Positions 47,972-57,836 of a stretch of 64,000 bases of DNA are shown here, one piece after another. The notes under the pieces were generated by a model that searched no databases, had not been told where the DNA came from, and worked only from the letters and a program-made list of their open reading frames with translations. The stretch comes from Flavobacterium endoglycinae (lineage in GTDB: Bacteria; Bacteroidota; Bacteroidia; Flavobacteriales; Flavobacteriaceae). Every line of letters starts with the position of its first letter. Position 1 is the first letter of the stretch. Where the stretch lies: the NCBI RefSeq assembly GCF_017352115.1, contig NZ_CP071448.1:4451001-4515000 (forward strand), in the 5' to 3' direction. Both the position numbers and the translations under genes were made by a program.

Positions 47972-50924
47972 TATTACTAGATAATTGGTTAATAACGAAG
48001 CAAGCTCCGTTTAATGAATTTAGTTTTTTGTTGTTAGTTGCGTAAATATCGAGCCCAGCTTCATTTAAACTTTGTTTAGATAAATAAAGGCCAATTCCTC
48101 TACCATTTGGGCGTTGTGTATAAAACAAGTCAAATATTTTATCTAGTCGATAGTCTGGTATTTTCTCACCTGAATTAGCTATGATGATTTCATTTGAATC
48201 AATTAAATAATCTAACTTAATAATCCTTTCTTCTTTATTACGCATCCAATAAACAGCATTATTTATGATGTTAATAAAAATTGTGTGAATTACAGGCTCT
48301 TTTATCTTAATTATATGATTTTTAAATGAGTCAGAAACTTCAAACTTAATATTGTATTCTTCTATTTGATTTTCAAAAAACTCTAATAAATATTTAAAAA
48401 CAACATTGCAAGAAATATCTTTTGTTACTGCACCAGAAATTCTGTACAAAGGAGATAGTAATGCGTATTTATCTTCTAATTGCTTAAAGTTCTTTTCTAA
48501 ATAATTAAACTCTTTTATACAACTTACTATCTCGTTGTTATTTAACACATTGATCTGGTTGTTTATCTTAGCATAAAGTTGATTAAATTCATGATCAATA
48601 ATTTCAACTGCTATTCCCAATTGAGCTGTATCACGAGTTTGTTCCCATTGATACTTCATTTGATCATATTGAGCTTTGTACGCACCTTGAACTTGTTCTT
48701 CATCAATATCGAATGATAAACGGTTGATATGTTCTACCAAAGGAAATAAAGTTCCTTGTGCTTGGTTTAACAATGAAGAATACAAATCTTGAATTTTATC
48801 TGTGTGTAATGAGACTTGATCTTTTGAAATAATATTATTAACTATTTCGTCTTTATTTTCTGATAAATTTTTTATGAGATTACGAGAACGTTCCTTATAC
48901 TCCTTAAGTAAACTATCAGCTTTTGATTCTAAAGTCTGTCTATTGGCATTTAGTTCTTTTTCTAAAGATGATATGTAGGAATTATATTTTTTCGTAAAAT
49001 CAATTTTTAAATCTCTAATCTCTAATTTATCTTGAGCTTTCCGATTAAGTAATTCTCTCTTAGGAGCAACAACCTCAAAATAATTATTTAGGCGATTTTC
49101 AAATTTATACAGTCTTTCTTTTTGAGTTTCTGTTGGTTTATATCTCTTCGGAACTTTTGGTAATATTCCCTTAAATTCAATATCTAATATTTGAAGTTCG
49201 TCAAGAATTGATTCAATCTCTGAATAGGTTACATTCAGATTATCTAATTTAGCATCAAGTTCATTTAATAAATTTTCGTACTTAGATTGATGCTCTTCCA
49301 ATTTCTTTGGATACTCATTAAGTGATTTTGTAAAAGCAATTTTTTCTTTACGATCTCTTTCTTTATCAGCTTTAAGAGCTTCATGCTCATCATTTAATTG
49401 CTTCTTTTTATTCAAAAATAATGACTCTTTTGCTTCGGTAGCAAAGTAATCTTGAGCTAAAGTGACAAAAAAGCTAATTGCATCATTTGTGAAAGCACGA
49501 TATTGTGCATTATTAATCAATCCTTCTCTACTGGATTTATCCTTTAAAAATTCGTTACGGTCTCTCGTTATATCTAAATAGCCATACATCCTTCTGTATG
49601 AAAAATAATACGTACCAGCTCTCCTAGAACGTCTCTCTTCAAATCTTAAAAAGTCAGCTGTTTCTCTACCGTAAGGTAGAACTCTAAATTCATCTCTAAA
49701 GATATAAAGCCCTCCAAATTCTTCCACTTTATCTTTTATTGATTTGAATTGACTTTCAGTTAGAGATGAAGATTTTTCTTCTCCTTGAGAGTATCCTAAT
49801 TCAATTGGAATTTCTCCATAAAAACTTCTTTTATCTTTTTTGCGAGAGCTTGTATATACATAATCTATAACTTCATCATAGATCCTAATTTTACCATTGA
49901 ATGACCCATACCCATCAAATATTCCTTTAATGTATACATCTGCTAAATCAAAATCATCTTTAGTAAAGAAATTACCCCTAGAATTCAATAAATCAAAAGT
50001 CTCATCTTTTATATTTATTAAAAAAGAGTTTTTCACTTTAGATTCTTCTCCTTTAAAGGGGTTAGTAAATCCAGTTAAACTTGATATTACAAATTTTCTA
50101 TCTTCAAGACCATCTATATCTTTTTCAGATAAATCAAGAATCTGATCTATAGGGTTATATGTTAAAAAGAGCGTACCTGTTTTATATTTAGCCTTTTCGA
50201 AATGGTCGATGAAATTCTTAATTAGAATTTTATTTAAATCACACTGTAATACTGACTCAATAATTTCATCTTTTAATATCAGTTGTTGATTATCCCATTT
50301 TGAAACAAAGGCCTTATCGGAACTAGTTATATCATCTAATTCACCATTTGAATTAATGTAGTAATTTTTATATTTTTCATCAGTAAAATTTTTAAGAAAC
50401 TCGCGTTTTAAAAAAATTAAATCATCCCCTAAATTTTCTAAATTTTCTACTGTTTTAGTCGGTATTACTATATCACTAATAAATAGATTGAAATTTTCAA
50501 GAAGTCTCCAATCGAAAAAAACTAATTCATAATTATAACCTATTTTTTTGCTAATCATAAACATAGGATTACCAACATAGGCAATCGAAAGACGACCAAT
50601 ACCTTTTTCCCCAGCTTTGATGCGTGGTTGTTTCCAAAGAGTATCTTCAGACTCGATATCTAATTCTGCTCTAGACTTAGAATCTGTGCCCAACACTAAC
50701 CATTTATCTAAAATATCAGAATTTGACATGCCTTTTCCATCATCAGAGATTATAAAATAATCATTTTCTAATCCTTGATATCCCTTTTTAAATAATTCTG
50801 CTTTTAGATTATCTGCGTAAGCATCATAACCATTTTTCCATAACTCAGTTATGGCTGTCGGTAAATCTGCTATTTGACCTTTACCTAATAAATCAACAGC
50901 TCTAGCCTTGGTTCTGAATTGCAT
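47964..50924 (-). CDS. Double GHKL ATPase: Hsp90/MutL-like N-terminus and HEF-type histidine-kinase C-terminus
   Basis: A 986-residue protein. The N-terminal GHKL ATPase (about 1-170) has N-box AITELWKNGYDAYA, G1 DDGKGMS and G2 GEKGIGRLS, as in Hsp90/MutL/MORC-type ATPases. A mixed domain (about 170-480) and a long charged coiled coil (about 500-760) follow. Next is a dimerisation helix with the motif DHEFNQ (His778), then a second, kinase-like GHKL domain: N-box FINIINNAVYWM, G1 IIIANSGEKIPD, and RPNGRGIGLYLSKQ (about 940-953). The His-Glu-Phe motif recalls the HEF_HK family described with conflict systems. It overlaps the methyltransferase gene by 23 bases. Proposed role: ATP-driven sensor that signals to the receiver protein. 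Confidence 0.85.
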   Translation of the reverse strand: MQFRTKARAVDLLGKGQIADLPTAITELWKNGYDAYADNLKAELFKKGYQGLENDYFIISDDGKGMSNSDILDKWLVLGTDSKSRAELDIESEDTLWKQPRIKAGEKGIGRLSIAYVGNPMFMISKKIGYNYELVFFDWRLLENFNLFISDIVIPTKTVENLENLGDDLIFLKREFLKNFTDEKYKNYYINSNGELDDITSSDKAFVSKWDNQQLILKDEIIESVLQCDLNKILIKNFIDHFEKAKYKTGTLFLTYNPIDQILDLSEKDIDGLEDRKFVISSLTGFTNPFKGEESKVKNSFLINIKDETFDLLNSRGNFFTKDDFDLADVYIKGIFDGYGSFNGKIRIYDEVIDYVYTSSRKKDKRSFYGEIPIELGYSQGEEKSSSLTESQFKSIKDKVEEFGGLYIFRDEFRVLPYGRETADFLRFEERRSRRAGTYYFSYRRMYGYLDITRDRNEFLKDKSSREGLINNAQYRAFTNDAISFFVTLAQDYFATEAKESLFLNKKKQLNDEHEALKADKERDRKEKIAFTKSLNEYPKKLEEHQSKYENLLNELDAKLDNLNVTYSEIESILDELQILDIEFKGILPKVPKRYKPTETQKERLYKFENRLNNYFEVVAPKRELLNRKAQDKLEIRDLKIDFTKKYNSYISSLEKELNANRQTLESKADSLLKEYKERSRNLIKNLSENKDEIVNNIISKDQVSLHTDKIQDLYSSLLNQAQGTLFPLVEHINRLSFDIDEEQVQGAYKAQYDQMKYQWEQTRDTAQLGIAVEIIDHEFNQLYAKINNQINVLNNNEIVSCIKEFNYLEKNFKQLEDKYALLSPLYRISGAVTKDISCNVVFKYLLEFFENQIEEYNIKFEVSDSFKNHIIKIKEPVIHTIFINIINNAVYWMRNKEERIIKLDYLIDSNEIIIANSGEKIPDYRLDKIFDLFYTQRPNGRGIGLYLSKQSLNEAGLDIYATNNKKLNSLNGACFVINQLSSNNV

Positions 50925-52005
50925 CTTTATGATTTTGGATTATAGCTTTTCCTAAAGCTGTTGCATATTTTGGAGGTACAGCATTACCAATCATTCTTGC
51001 TAAATTGGCTATACTTGTACCTTTAAATTTGTATGTTTTAGGGAATGACTGTAAAACAGCCCCTTCTCTAATTGATAATGCTCTATCTTCCTCTGGATGA
51101 ACAAAACGACCATTGGATACGCTGAAAAATTTTGTTGTAATTGTTGGTGATGGTCTATTCCACCATAATCTTCCAAATGTGTCTTTGAAAGCATTATCCT
51201 TACCTTCAAAGCACTTCAATTGTAATTCTGGATCATTAGCAAATCCCAACCTATTTCCTCCGTCTTTTTCTACCTTTTTTAATCGTCGTTTATTTATATC
51301 ACTTATACTAGGTACTGAATGCAAAAAATCTGAATTATCTTTATGACCATCCGAAATTTCTGGAAATCCATTTTCAGGCCCTAAAACATCTTTTACAACT
51401 GCCTTTTTTCCATCCAGCTTAAGCGGTTTAATCTCGTTTTCTGATAATCTTGTTGCAATTAAGGTAAATCGTTTACGACTTTGTGGTACACCAAAATCAT
51501 TTACATTATGGATTTTAAAATGAGGATTATTATATCCATTGCATTTTAGCCATTCTATAAATTCATTTAATCCACTTTCATCTTTTCTTCTCAATACTCC
51601 TGGGACGTTTTCAACGACAACATATCCAGGTCTAAGATATTTCACAAACCTTGAGAACTCAATTAATAAATTTTTTGATTTAGAAGATTTAGTTCTGTCT
51701 GTATTGATGATACTCCAAAACTGGCAAGGACTACAACCAATAAGCACTAAATCATCATCACTTTTGTTTAACGATAACTTTTTTTGTAAATCTTCTTCTT
51801 TCAGTTCAAAAACATCTGCGTGAATGAATTTAGCATCTTTAATATTTGCTTCGTACGTATCTTGACAATTCTTATCAAAGTCAATACCAGCAAGAATTTT
51901 TATTCCCGAATCTTGCATACCAAAACTCATTCCTCCACCAGAACAAAAAAAATCAATTGCTTTTAGGTTATGTGTATTTAATTGTATGTTACTATCTTTT
52001 ATCAT
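50902..52005 (-). CDS. DNA (cytosine-5-)-methyltransferase
   Basis: A 367-residue C5-cytosine methyltransferase with all key motifs: I DFFCSGGGMSFGM (18-30), IV GCSPCQFWS with catalytic Cys94, VI VENVPG (Glu132), VIII QSRKRFTLIA, IX RPSPTITTKF, and X ARMIGNAVPP. The target-recognition region between VIII and IX is about 110 residues and has no recognisable specificity. It is the first gene of the operon and overlaps the GHKL gene. No restriction endonuclease domain is seen in this gene or its two partners, so the methyl mark may be read by the GHKL/receiver pair instead of by a classical nuclease (inferred). Confidence 0.95.
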   Translation of the reverse strand: MIKDSNIQLNTHNLKAIDFFCSGGGMSFGMQDSGIKILAGIDFDKNCQDTYEANIKDAKFIHADVFELKEEDLQKKLSLNKSDDDLVLIGCSPCQFWSIINTDRTKSSKSKNLLIEFSRFVKYLRPGYVVVENVPGVLRRKDESGLNEFIEWLKCNGYNNPHFKIHNVNDFGVPQSRKRFTLIATRLSENEIKPLKLDGKKAVVKDVLGPENGFPEISDGHKDNSDFLHSVPSISDINKRRLKKVEKDGGNRLGFANDPELQLKCFEGKDNAFKDTFGRLWWNRPSPTITTKFFSVSNGRFVHPEEDRALSIREGAVLQSFPKTYKFKGTSIANLARMIGNAVPPKYATALGKAIIQNHKDAIQNQG

Positions 52006-52246
52006 GATTTAGTTTAATTTGATTTACATCATTTAAGACTATAATAATCATATTTTTAAATGTATCAAATTGCCTGTTTATGTTGAGCGCAAAAATATAC
52101 AAAAAAATAATAGATTTTACGGGGGTTAATAGGATATTTCATTGCATTTTTTTTCATTGTATGTTTTATTGGATAAGTATATGACTCGTTGTTTTTGGCT
52201 GAAATTATCAAGTATAATTTGCTTAGTTTACTATTTAATGTAAATA

Positions 52247-55078
52247 CTAATCCTTATTCCAAGTTTTACGGACGAAAATATTTAAATAATCGTGCTCAAG
52301 ATTGGAATCGAAGTTCGTCTTAAGTAAATCTTCAAGTTTAGCCTTTACTTTATTACTTCCTGCTATTTTTCTGTAGTAAAACTTGGTTGTATATTCACCT
52401 ATCCAAGAAGGATTAAAGGTATCATAATCAAATTTGTCAATATCAATTAGCCAGTTATAATAGTCCCCTAAATTTTTAATTTCAAGAAATTTTTCGTTAT
52501 TTAGATCAATATCTAGTTTAAAACACATGTTCAGTAAATTTCCCACTTCTGTAAAACGAGTGTCCGCTTCTCCGGACATGGCTGCCCTGAAGGAAATCTG
52601 GGAATTTTTAGGAATTGCATCTTCTATAGCGAGATTTAGTAAATCATCAGTTAATTCAACTATATCAAAGATGACCGCCAGGTGCAGTAGTTGGAATTCA
52701 AAGTTAAGTTGTAATGACTCTTTTATCTTTTTAGTAATTATACCTTTATAATCAACGCTGTCTAATATTGAATATAGGTGTACAGCGATAATAGAAGAAT
52801 GATATTCCCTACATTTTGTACATTCTTCAAAAGATATATTTATGATCTGTGAAAATTCGCCTTCAGAGAATTTAATTTTTTTCTTGTGCAGATTAATGCA
52901 ATCGGCAATGGACTCAATGAAATTATAGTTGTGATATTTTGGATTTAGAAGACAATTCTTTAAGAATATTTCCAGAAGCCTTATGTCAATGTCTTTTCCA
53001 CACCTGTACAGATATATGTTTACAAATTTTATATTTGTTTCGCGAAGGACTTCTTCATCCTTAAGAAAGGAGAATAATTTTTTAGCAAATGAATTGATAT
53101 AGTCGAAGTCAAACTCAGAGATAGAAACTAAAGTCAGAATGTTATTGAAAATGCTGCTGTAGTGATTCCAAAAGGCGGTATTGGCTTTTTCGCCTATTTC
53201 TATGAAAGTTTCCTTTAAGTCTATGTTTTTATTGAAGAAGTTATCAATTAACTCAATGAATGAGTCATCATTATAAAAAGATGACTGACTGTATTTAATT
53301 TTCTTGATTTTATAGCGTCGGAAAAATTTATTAATCTGATCTGGCTCTCCATAAATGAGCATAAGTTTAATGGTCCAATCGTCAAATTGTTTTAGTCTGC
53401 TGGTGTTGTTAATCTTTTCATTAATTGCGTGGGAAGCAAATAATCCTTCAAGAAAGACATGGAAAATTTCCTTGTATTCATTAAACCTGTCATAAATAAT
53501 ACCGTTATCGCGTATAAATGAGTTAAAAATTGCAAATTCAGATAAGAGCTCGCCAATATAATTATTTGAGGAATAACCTCCATTTAATTGACTGTAATAG
53601 GTATCAACTATTTTAGAGGTTAAAGTCTGAATCTTATTTTTGGATTGAGTGTAAAAGGCAGTACTGTTTAGAAAATTAAGAATCTTACTGTTTTCTTTAG
53701 TTTCATAAAATCCGACTAAATAGGGCAGATTGATTTCTTTAAGTTCCTTGACAAGATCATGTTTCGCATTTTCTCCGTAATAAGAATTTCTAATAAAGAT
53801 TGACAACTTATGTAAATTAAATTGCAGCAGAAAAGATCTCGTATTATATTTAGCAGCCTCGGACTTTTTTAAGGCAATACTGTAAAGTTCTACAGATTTT
53901 AAATAATTACCGATTTTGTACTGAAGAAAAGCTAACGTTAAGATGTCATCTAAGTCATTTGGATCATATTGTTCAATTGTGGTGAAACAATTTACGAAAA
54001 GAAACTTTTCGAAACTGCATTTTGGACAGCTACATGCTTTTTTTTCATTATAATCAATTCGGATTCCTTCCCTAGTCTGCAGATTACTGACTTTAAAAAT
54101 TTCGTTCTGTGTAAGTCCGGTTAGTACTTTTTTTAATTTTGTCTCGTAATCAATTACTTTTTCAAAAAAAGTATTATCTATAATTTCAATTTCTCCGTTA
54201 TCAGCTATATTAAAAGATTTCATAAAATCAAATATTGCCAAGTTTTCGGTATACAAAGTGAACACGTTATAACTAGAATAGGAATATTTACTGTTTTTAA
54301 ACGGGTAGTGATTAACAAAAATCTCAATGGGGACAAACATAATTTCTTTATGAACAGCTGTAAGATAGTCGTAAAGCTGGTCTAGAATAGCTTTGGTTCG
54401 GTCTATAAATATAACGTCATTTGCAGGCTGCTCATTTTCTGTTTCCGATGACAACACCATAGGCAGGTCCTTTTTCAATTGATTAATTGCTCTTCCAATA
54501 TCTGAATAGTATTCTATCTTGGCAGTTGGGTAGTGCTCAATAATATCCGAATGAATCTCTATTTCCAAATTTGACGGATTGCCAAAATCACCTTTGTTGG
54601 CTGAGATAAAAATAAATCCTTCTTCTGATCCTTCAAAATGCTTTAATGCAGAATATATTATATAAGCGTCTTTAGTGCTTTCTATTTTGTTATGAAAAGG
54701 CGCCTTACGATCTATCGTTCTGTCACTGATGTAAGCTTTAGTTTCATTGTCTACAGTTACCATTATCGCTTCGCTGATTAGTTTGTCGATAGAAGATATC
54801 TGATTTTCTACATTTTCAATTTTTGGTTTTAAATGGGGAAGGGAAATATTCTCTTTTTTACTTACCTCAATGACGTGCTTGTACTTGGTAGCCGCAGAAT
54901 CAGAAAACTTCTTTCTCTGTAGTTCCTTATGCTTACTCCACTCGTCGATTATTACTTTGTTACAAATAATATTGATGTAATTATTATCTTTCCAAAACTC
55001 CAGATGAGGCAAAAGTTTGTTATCATATTCATCAAGTAAGTCTACCCAGCTGCATGTGTCAATTAAAATATTCTTCAT
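52247..55078 (-). CDS. PIN-domain nuclease fused to a helical-repeat body
   Basis: A 943-residue protein. The N-terminal PIN domain (about 1-200) has the metal-binding acidic set: Asp7 in LIDTCSW, Glu46 in IIDEWSKH, Asp137 in STKDAYI, and NKGD (161-164). A Cys cluster C349-C351-C354-C364 (CSCPKC) may bind zinc. The rest (about 370-943) is rich in helices of TPR/HEAT type, often an assembly or sensing platform. PIN domains cut RNA, and some long PIN-repeat proteins are found in defence islands. It is co-directional with, and 241 bases upstream of, the methyltransferase operon. Link to that operon is by position only. Confidence 0.7.
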   Translation of the reverse strand: MKNILIDTCSWVDLLDEYDNKLLPHLEFWKDNNYINIICNKVIIDEWSKHKELQRKKFSDSAATKYKHVIEVSKKENISLPHLKPKIENVENQISSIDKLISEAIMVTVDNETKAYISDRTIDRKAPFHNKIESTKDAYIIYSALKHFEGSEEGFIFISANKGDFGNPSNLEIEIHSDIIEHYPTAKIEYYSDIGRAINQLKKDLPMVLSSETENEQPANDVIFIDRTKAILDQLYDYLTAVHKEIMFVPIEIFVNHYPFKNSKYSYSSYNVFTLYTENLAIFDFMKSFNIADNGEIEIIDNTFFEKVIDYETKLKKVLTGLTQNEIFKVSNLQTREGIRIDYNEKKACSCPKCSFEKFLFVNCFTTIEQYDPNDLDDILTLAFLQYKIGNYLKSVELYSIALKKSEAAKYNTRSFLLQFNLHKLSIFIRNSYYGENAKHDLVKELKEINLPYLVGFYETKENSKILNFLNSTAFYTQSKNKIQTLTSKIVDTYYSQLNGGYSSNNYIGELLSEFAIFNSFIRDNGIIYDRFNEYKEIFHVFLEGLFASHAINEKINNTSRLKQFDDWTIKLMLIYGEPDQINKFFRRYKIKKIKYSQSSFYNDDSFIELIDNFFNKNIDLKETFIEIGEKANTAFWNHYSSIFNNILTLVSISEFDFDYINSFAKKLFSFLKDEEVLRETNIKFVNIYLYRCGKDIDIRLLEIFLKNCLLNPKYHNYNFIESIADCINLHKKKIKFSEGEFSQIINISFEECTKCREYHSSIIAVHLYSILDSVDYKGIITKKIKESLQLNFEFQLLHLAVIFDIVELTDDLLNLAIEDAIPKNSQISFRAAMSGEADTRFTEVGNLLNMCFKLDIDLNNEKFLEIKNLGDYYNWLIDIDKFDYDTFNPSWIGEYTTKFYYRKIAGSNKVKAKLEDLLKTNFDSNLEHDYLNIFVRKTWNKD

Positions 55079-55169
55079 TGGATTTCGGGTTTAAATAATT
55101 TTTTATTTAATAGAGGTTTCAATATGTATCAGAATCAATTAAAAAAAGTTTAAATTCCACTCTGGCAAA

Positions 55170-57836
55170 TTACTGAAGATTTATGGTAGAGCTGCATTTT
55201 GGATAGTTTGTACATCCTAGAAATTCGCCAAATTTTCCGTTTCTTTTTACCATAAATCCACTCTCACATTGTGGGCATAGAAGATCATCATCAAGTATCT
55301 CCAGATTCTTATACGTTTGATTGCACTGTGGGAAATGTGAACACCCCAAGAATTGGGAACGGGTCGCAGCGTTTGTCCGAATCATCAGTTTTCCGGTTTG
55401 GCAATAGGGACAGTTTGTGGTATTGATTTTGCCATCATGGGAGGTCAGCAGATAATTATGTTCCTTTAACAGCTCCTCTCCAAATACTGAAGCTTCAGAA
55501 GGAATAAGTAGGATCGCTTCGTTTTTTGTCCGTGTCAGCGCGACATAAAAAAGTCTTCTTTCCTCGGCAAACTGGTACTCTTCCTGGTCGCTGAGAAGCA
55601 ACGATACAATGGGATCATCGGTCATTTTATTGGGGAAGCCTAATAGGTTGTTTCTCAGGTTAACGATAATGACATTATCGGCTTCCATACCTTTGGATTT
55701 ATGAACGGTCATGAACTGGATGTCTATGTATTCAAAACCTGTAACTTGCAGCTTTCCGCTGGCTTCAAAGTATTTTATCCTACTATGTGGGGTCAGCCTT
55801 ATAAGATCGTCTATATCAAAACTGTGCCTGCCCAGTACCAGGATGGATTTGTTTCCATACCTATCGACTAAGTATTGCAGTTCTTTTATGAAAGTATCCT
55901 GAACCTTCTCGGGTGTGAAGTGAACAAATTTAACCGGATCGTTCAGATTTTCTTTTTTGGATTTGGGTTTTTTGGTAATTTGTTTTGGATTCTTCTGTAC
56001 AAATTTTGAGGTGATATCTATTACAGACTGAGAATTTCTGTACGTCTGCTCGATAAGCAGCTGTTCATTTTTGCCCACATGCCTGCTGAAATTACTAAAT
56101 AAGGAAATATCACTTCCTGCAAATCGATAAATGGACTGCCAGTCATCCCCAACACAGATAAGTCGTGCACCTGAGAGGTCCCTTATCTGGCTAATGAGGT
56201 TAAATCTGGAATAGGAAATATCCTGATACTCGTCTATGATAATGTATTTATAACTGTAAGCTGGTTTTTTGGTTATAACAGTATCAGCCGCTTTATTGAT
56301 CATATCATTAAAATCAATCTCATTGCTGTTTTGCAAAGTCCTGTCGTATTTCTCAAGAATGGGGAGTATGAATTCTAGGAATGTAAGCTGACGCTCGTAT
56401 ATAAAATTGTTCTGAGTTTTGCTTCTTTCTGAAAATAACTCTGTAAGCGAGTTTGAATCAAGACGTCTTGATTTGCTGAGATTGATAAAGCTTTCAATCA
56501 ACTTTACAATTTCCTTACCGAAATTTTTACCGTCCTGTGATACAATTTCATAAATTTCACTGGTATCGCGGGGTTTCAATATAACGTTGTTCTCCAATAG
56601 AATCTGTTCAAGTTTTTCGAGTAAAACATGATCACGGTTGTAATATGAGTATGTCTCAAGAAGGGTTGTTTTGTGGGTTTTGTGCCTTTCCCTTTTAAGC
56701 TTCATCTCCTCAACGTATTTCTGTTCAAAAAATGGCGTCAGCCAACCGGCCTGATTATTTTCATCCACTCCGAAATGCTCCAGATAAAGGTCATACTCAC
56801 TCAGGTAGAAGTCAGGGCAGTAGAGAATTTCCCCGTGGGGATATGCCTTTTCATATTGATATTCGATCCCGTTTAGATAGAGAAAATTAGCAATGATGAG
56901 CTCTTCCACACTTTTCACCCTTTCGCCCTGCATGGAATTGAGATTTGCTTTTTCCACTTTATTTAAGGGCTCGCACTGCGCTTTCAGTGTCTGGAAATCG
57001 ATACCTTTTTCTGTGTCGATCTTCTCTCCCAGCGAATTGGAAGAGTCCAGTTTATCTGGAATGTTCATATAGCAGGCTACATACTGGACATATGCTTGCA
57101 TGGCTTGTGGCTGGTCAAAGATATCCTCCTGCAGATATTCTTTGATTACCCTTCCCAGCGTATTTTCATTTGTAAGTGCTGGTTTCTGGGTAAAGTGTTC
57201 TTTGATGATATCGTAACCGAGTTTGTGGAAGGTTACAGCCTCAAGGCCTGGTACGATTTTCAGCAGTCTCTCATTTAATTCTGCAACAGTTTTTTTTGTA
57301 AAAGAGAGTAATAGGATATCATTCGGAGAAATGTTTTTCTGCTCGGTCAGGTACTGCACTTTGCCCAAAATTGTCAAAGTTTTGCCCGAACCTGCACCAG
57401 CTATTATCAGATTAGAGTATTCGTCGGTTATAACAGCGGTTCTTTGTTGTTCGTCGAGTTTTTTCCCTTCTATATTGTCGAAATATTGAAGCAGTTGTTC
57501 TTTCTTTGTTTTTACATAATTCTGGTTATATCTGACAGTAAAAGAGTCAAACTCGCTGTAGAGTTCATTAAACTCCTTTACGAGATTTTCTTTTTTATAA
57601 AAAGCAGTTCTATTTTTAAAGAATTTCCCGACTGCTGAATATTCTGCTTTGATTCGATCGCGCTCTACCCAGGTCAGGTAATCATCCAAGTTTTTCATAT
57701 GACTAAGAAATTCTCCAGCCAGTTTAAGATTACTTAAATAATCGGAATGCTGATATTTTTTCTTATTTAAGAAATGGTTCCAGATTAACGATGTGAGCAA
57801 AAGTATAATTAAGCTGATACTAATAGTGGAAATCAT
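55170..57836 (-). CDS. UvrD-family helicase with two C-terminal zinc fingers
   Basis: An 888-residue SF1 helicase. Unusually, it starts with a hydrophobic segment (residues 2-20) that could be a membrane anchor. The helicase motifs follow: Walker A IIAGAGSGKT (144-153), FTKKTVAELN, IIIDEYQDISYSR, VGDDWQSIYRFAGSD, TYRNS, VHKSKGMEADNVI and VALTRTKNEA. Between Ia and II is an insertion with YCPDFYLSEYDLYLEHFG, resembling the PD-(D/E)xK-like insert of helicase-IV-type proteins. Two topoisomerase-type C4 fingers (CPYC...C and CPQC...C) end the protein. It lies 91 bases upstream of the PIN gene on the same strand, so the two may be cotranscribed. Confidence 0.85.
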   Translation of the reverse strand: MISTISISLIILLLTSLIWNHFLNKKKYQHSDYLSNLKLAGEFLSHMKNLDDYLTWVERDRIKAEYSAVGKFFKNRTAFYKKENLVKEFNELYSEFDSFTVRYNQNYVKTKKEQLLQYFDNIEGKKLDEQQRTAVITDEYSNLIIAGAGSGKTLTILGKVQYLTEQKNISPNDILLLSFTKKTVAELNERLLKIVPGLEAVTFHKLGYDIIKEHFTQKPALTNENTLGRVIKEYLQEDIFDQPQAMQAYVQYVACYMNIPDKLDSSNSLGEKIDTEKGIDFQTLKAQCEPLNKVEKANLNSMQGERVKSVEELIIANFLYLNGIEYQYEKAYPHGEILYCPDFYLSEYDLYLEHFGVDENNQAGWLTPFFEQKYVEEMKLKRERHKTHKTTLLETYSYYNRDHVLLEKLEQILLENNVILKPRDTSEIYEIVSQDGKNFGKEIVKLIESFINLSKSRRLDSNSLTELFSERSKTQNNFIYERQLTFLEFILPILEKYDRTLQNSNEIDFNDMINKAADTVITKKPAYSYKYIIIDEYQDISYSRFNLISQIRDLSGARLICVGDDWQSIYRFAGSDISLFSNFSRHVGKNEQLLIEQTYRNSQSVIDITSKFVQKNPKQITKKPKSKKENLNDPVKFVHFTPEKVQDTFIKELQYLVDRYGNKSILVLGRHSFDIDDLIRLTPHSRIKYFEASGKLQVTGFEYIDIQFMTVHKSKGMEADNVIIVNLRNNLLGFPNKMTDDPIVSLLLSDQEEYQFAEERRLFYVALTRTKNEAILLIPSEASVFGEELLKEHNYLLTSHDGKINTTNCPYCQTGKLMIRTNAATRSQFLGCSHFPQCNQTYKNLEILDDDLLCPQCESGFMVKRNGKFGEFLGCTNYPKCSSTINLQ

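Noticed and set aside
46268..52005. Assignment as Detocs or a BREX/DISARM variant.
   Set aside because: Detocs lacks a DNA methyltransferase and has a different receiver effector layout; no PglZ, BrxC or DISARM helicase/phospholipase-type genes are present.
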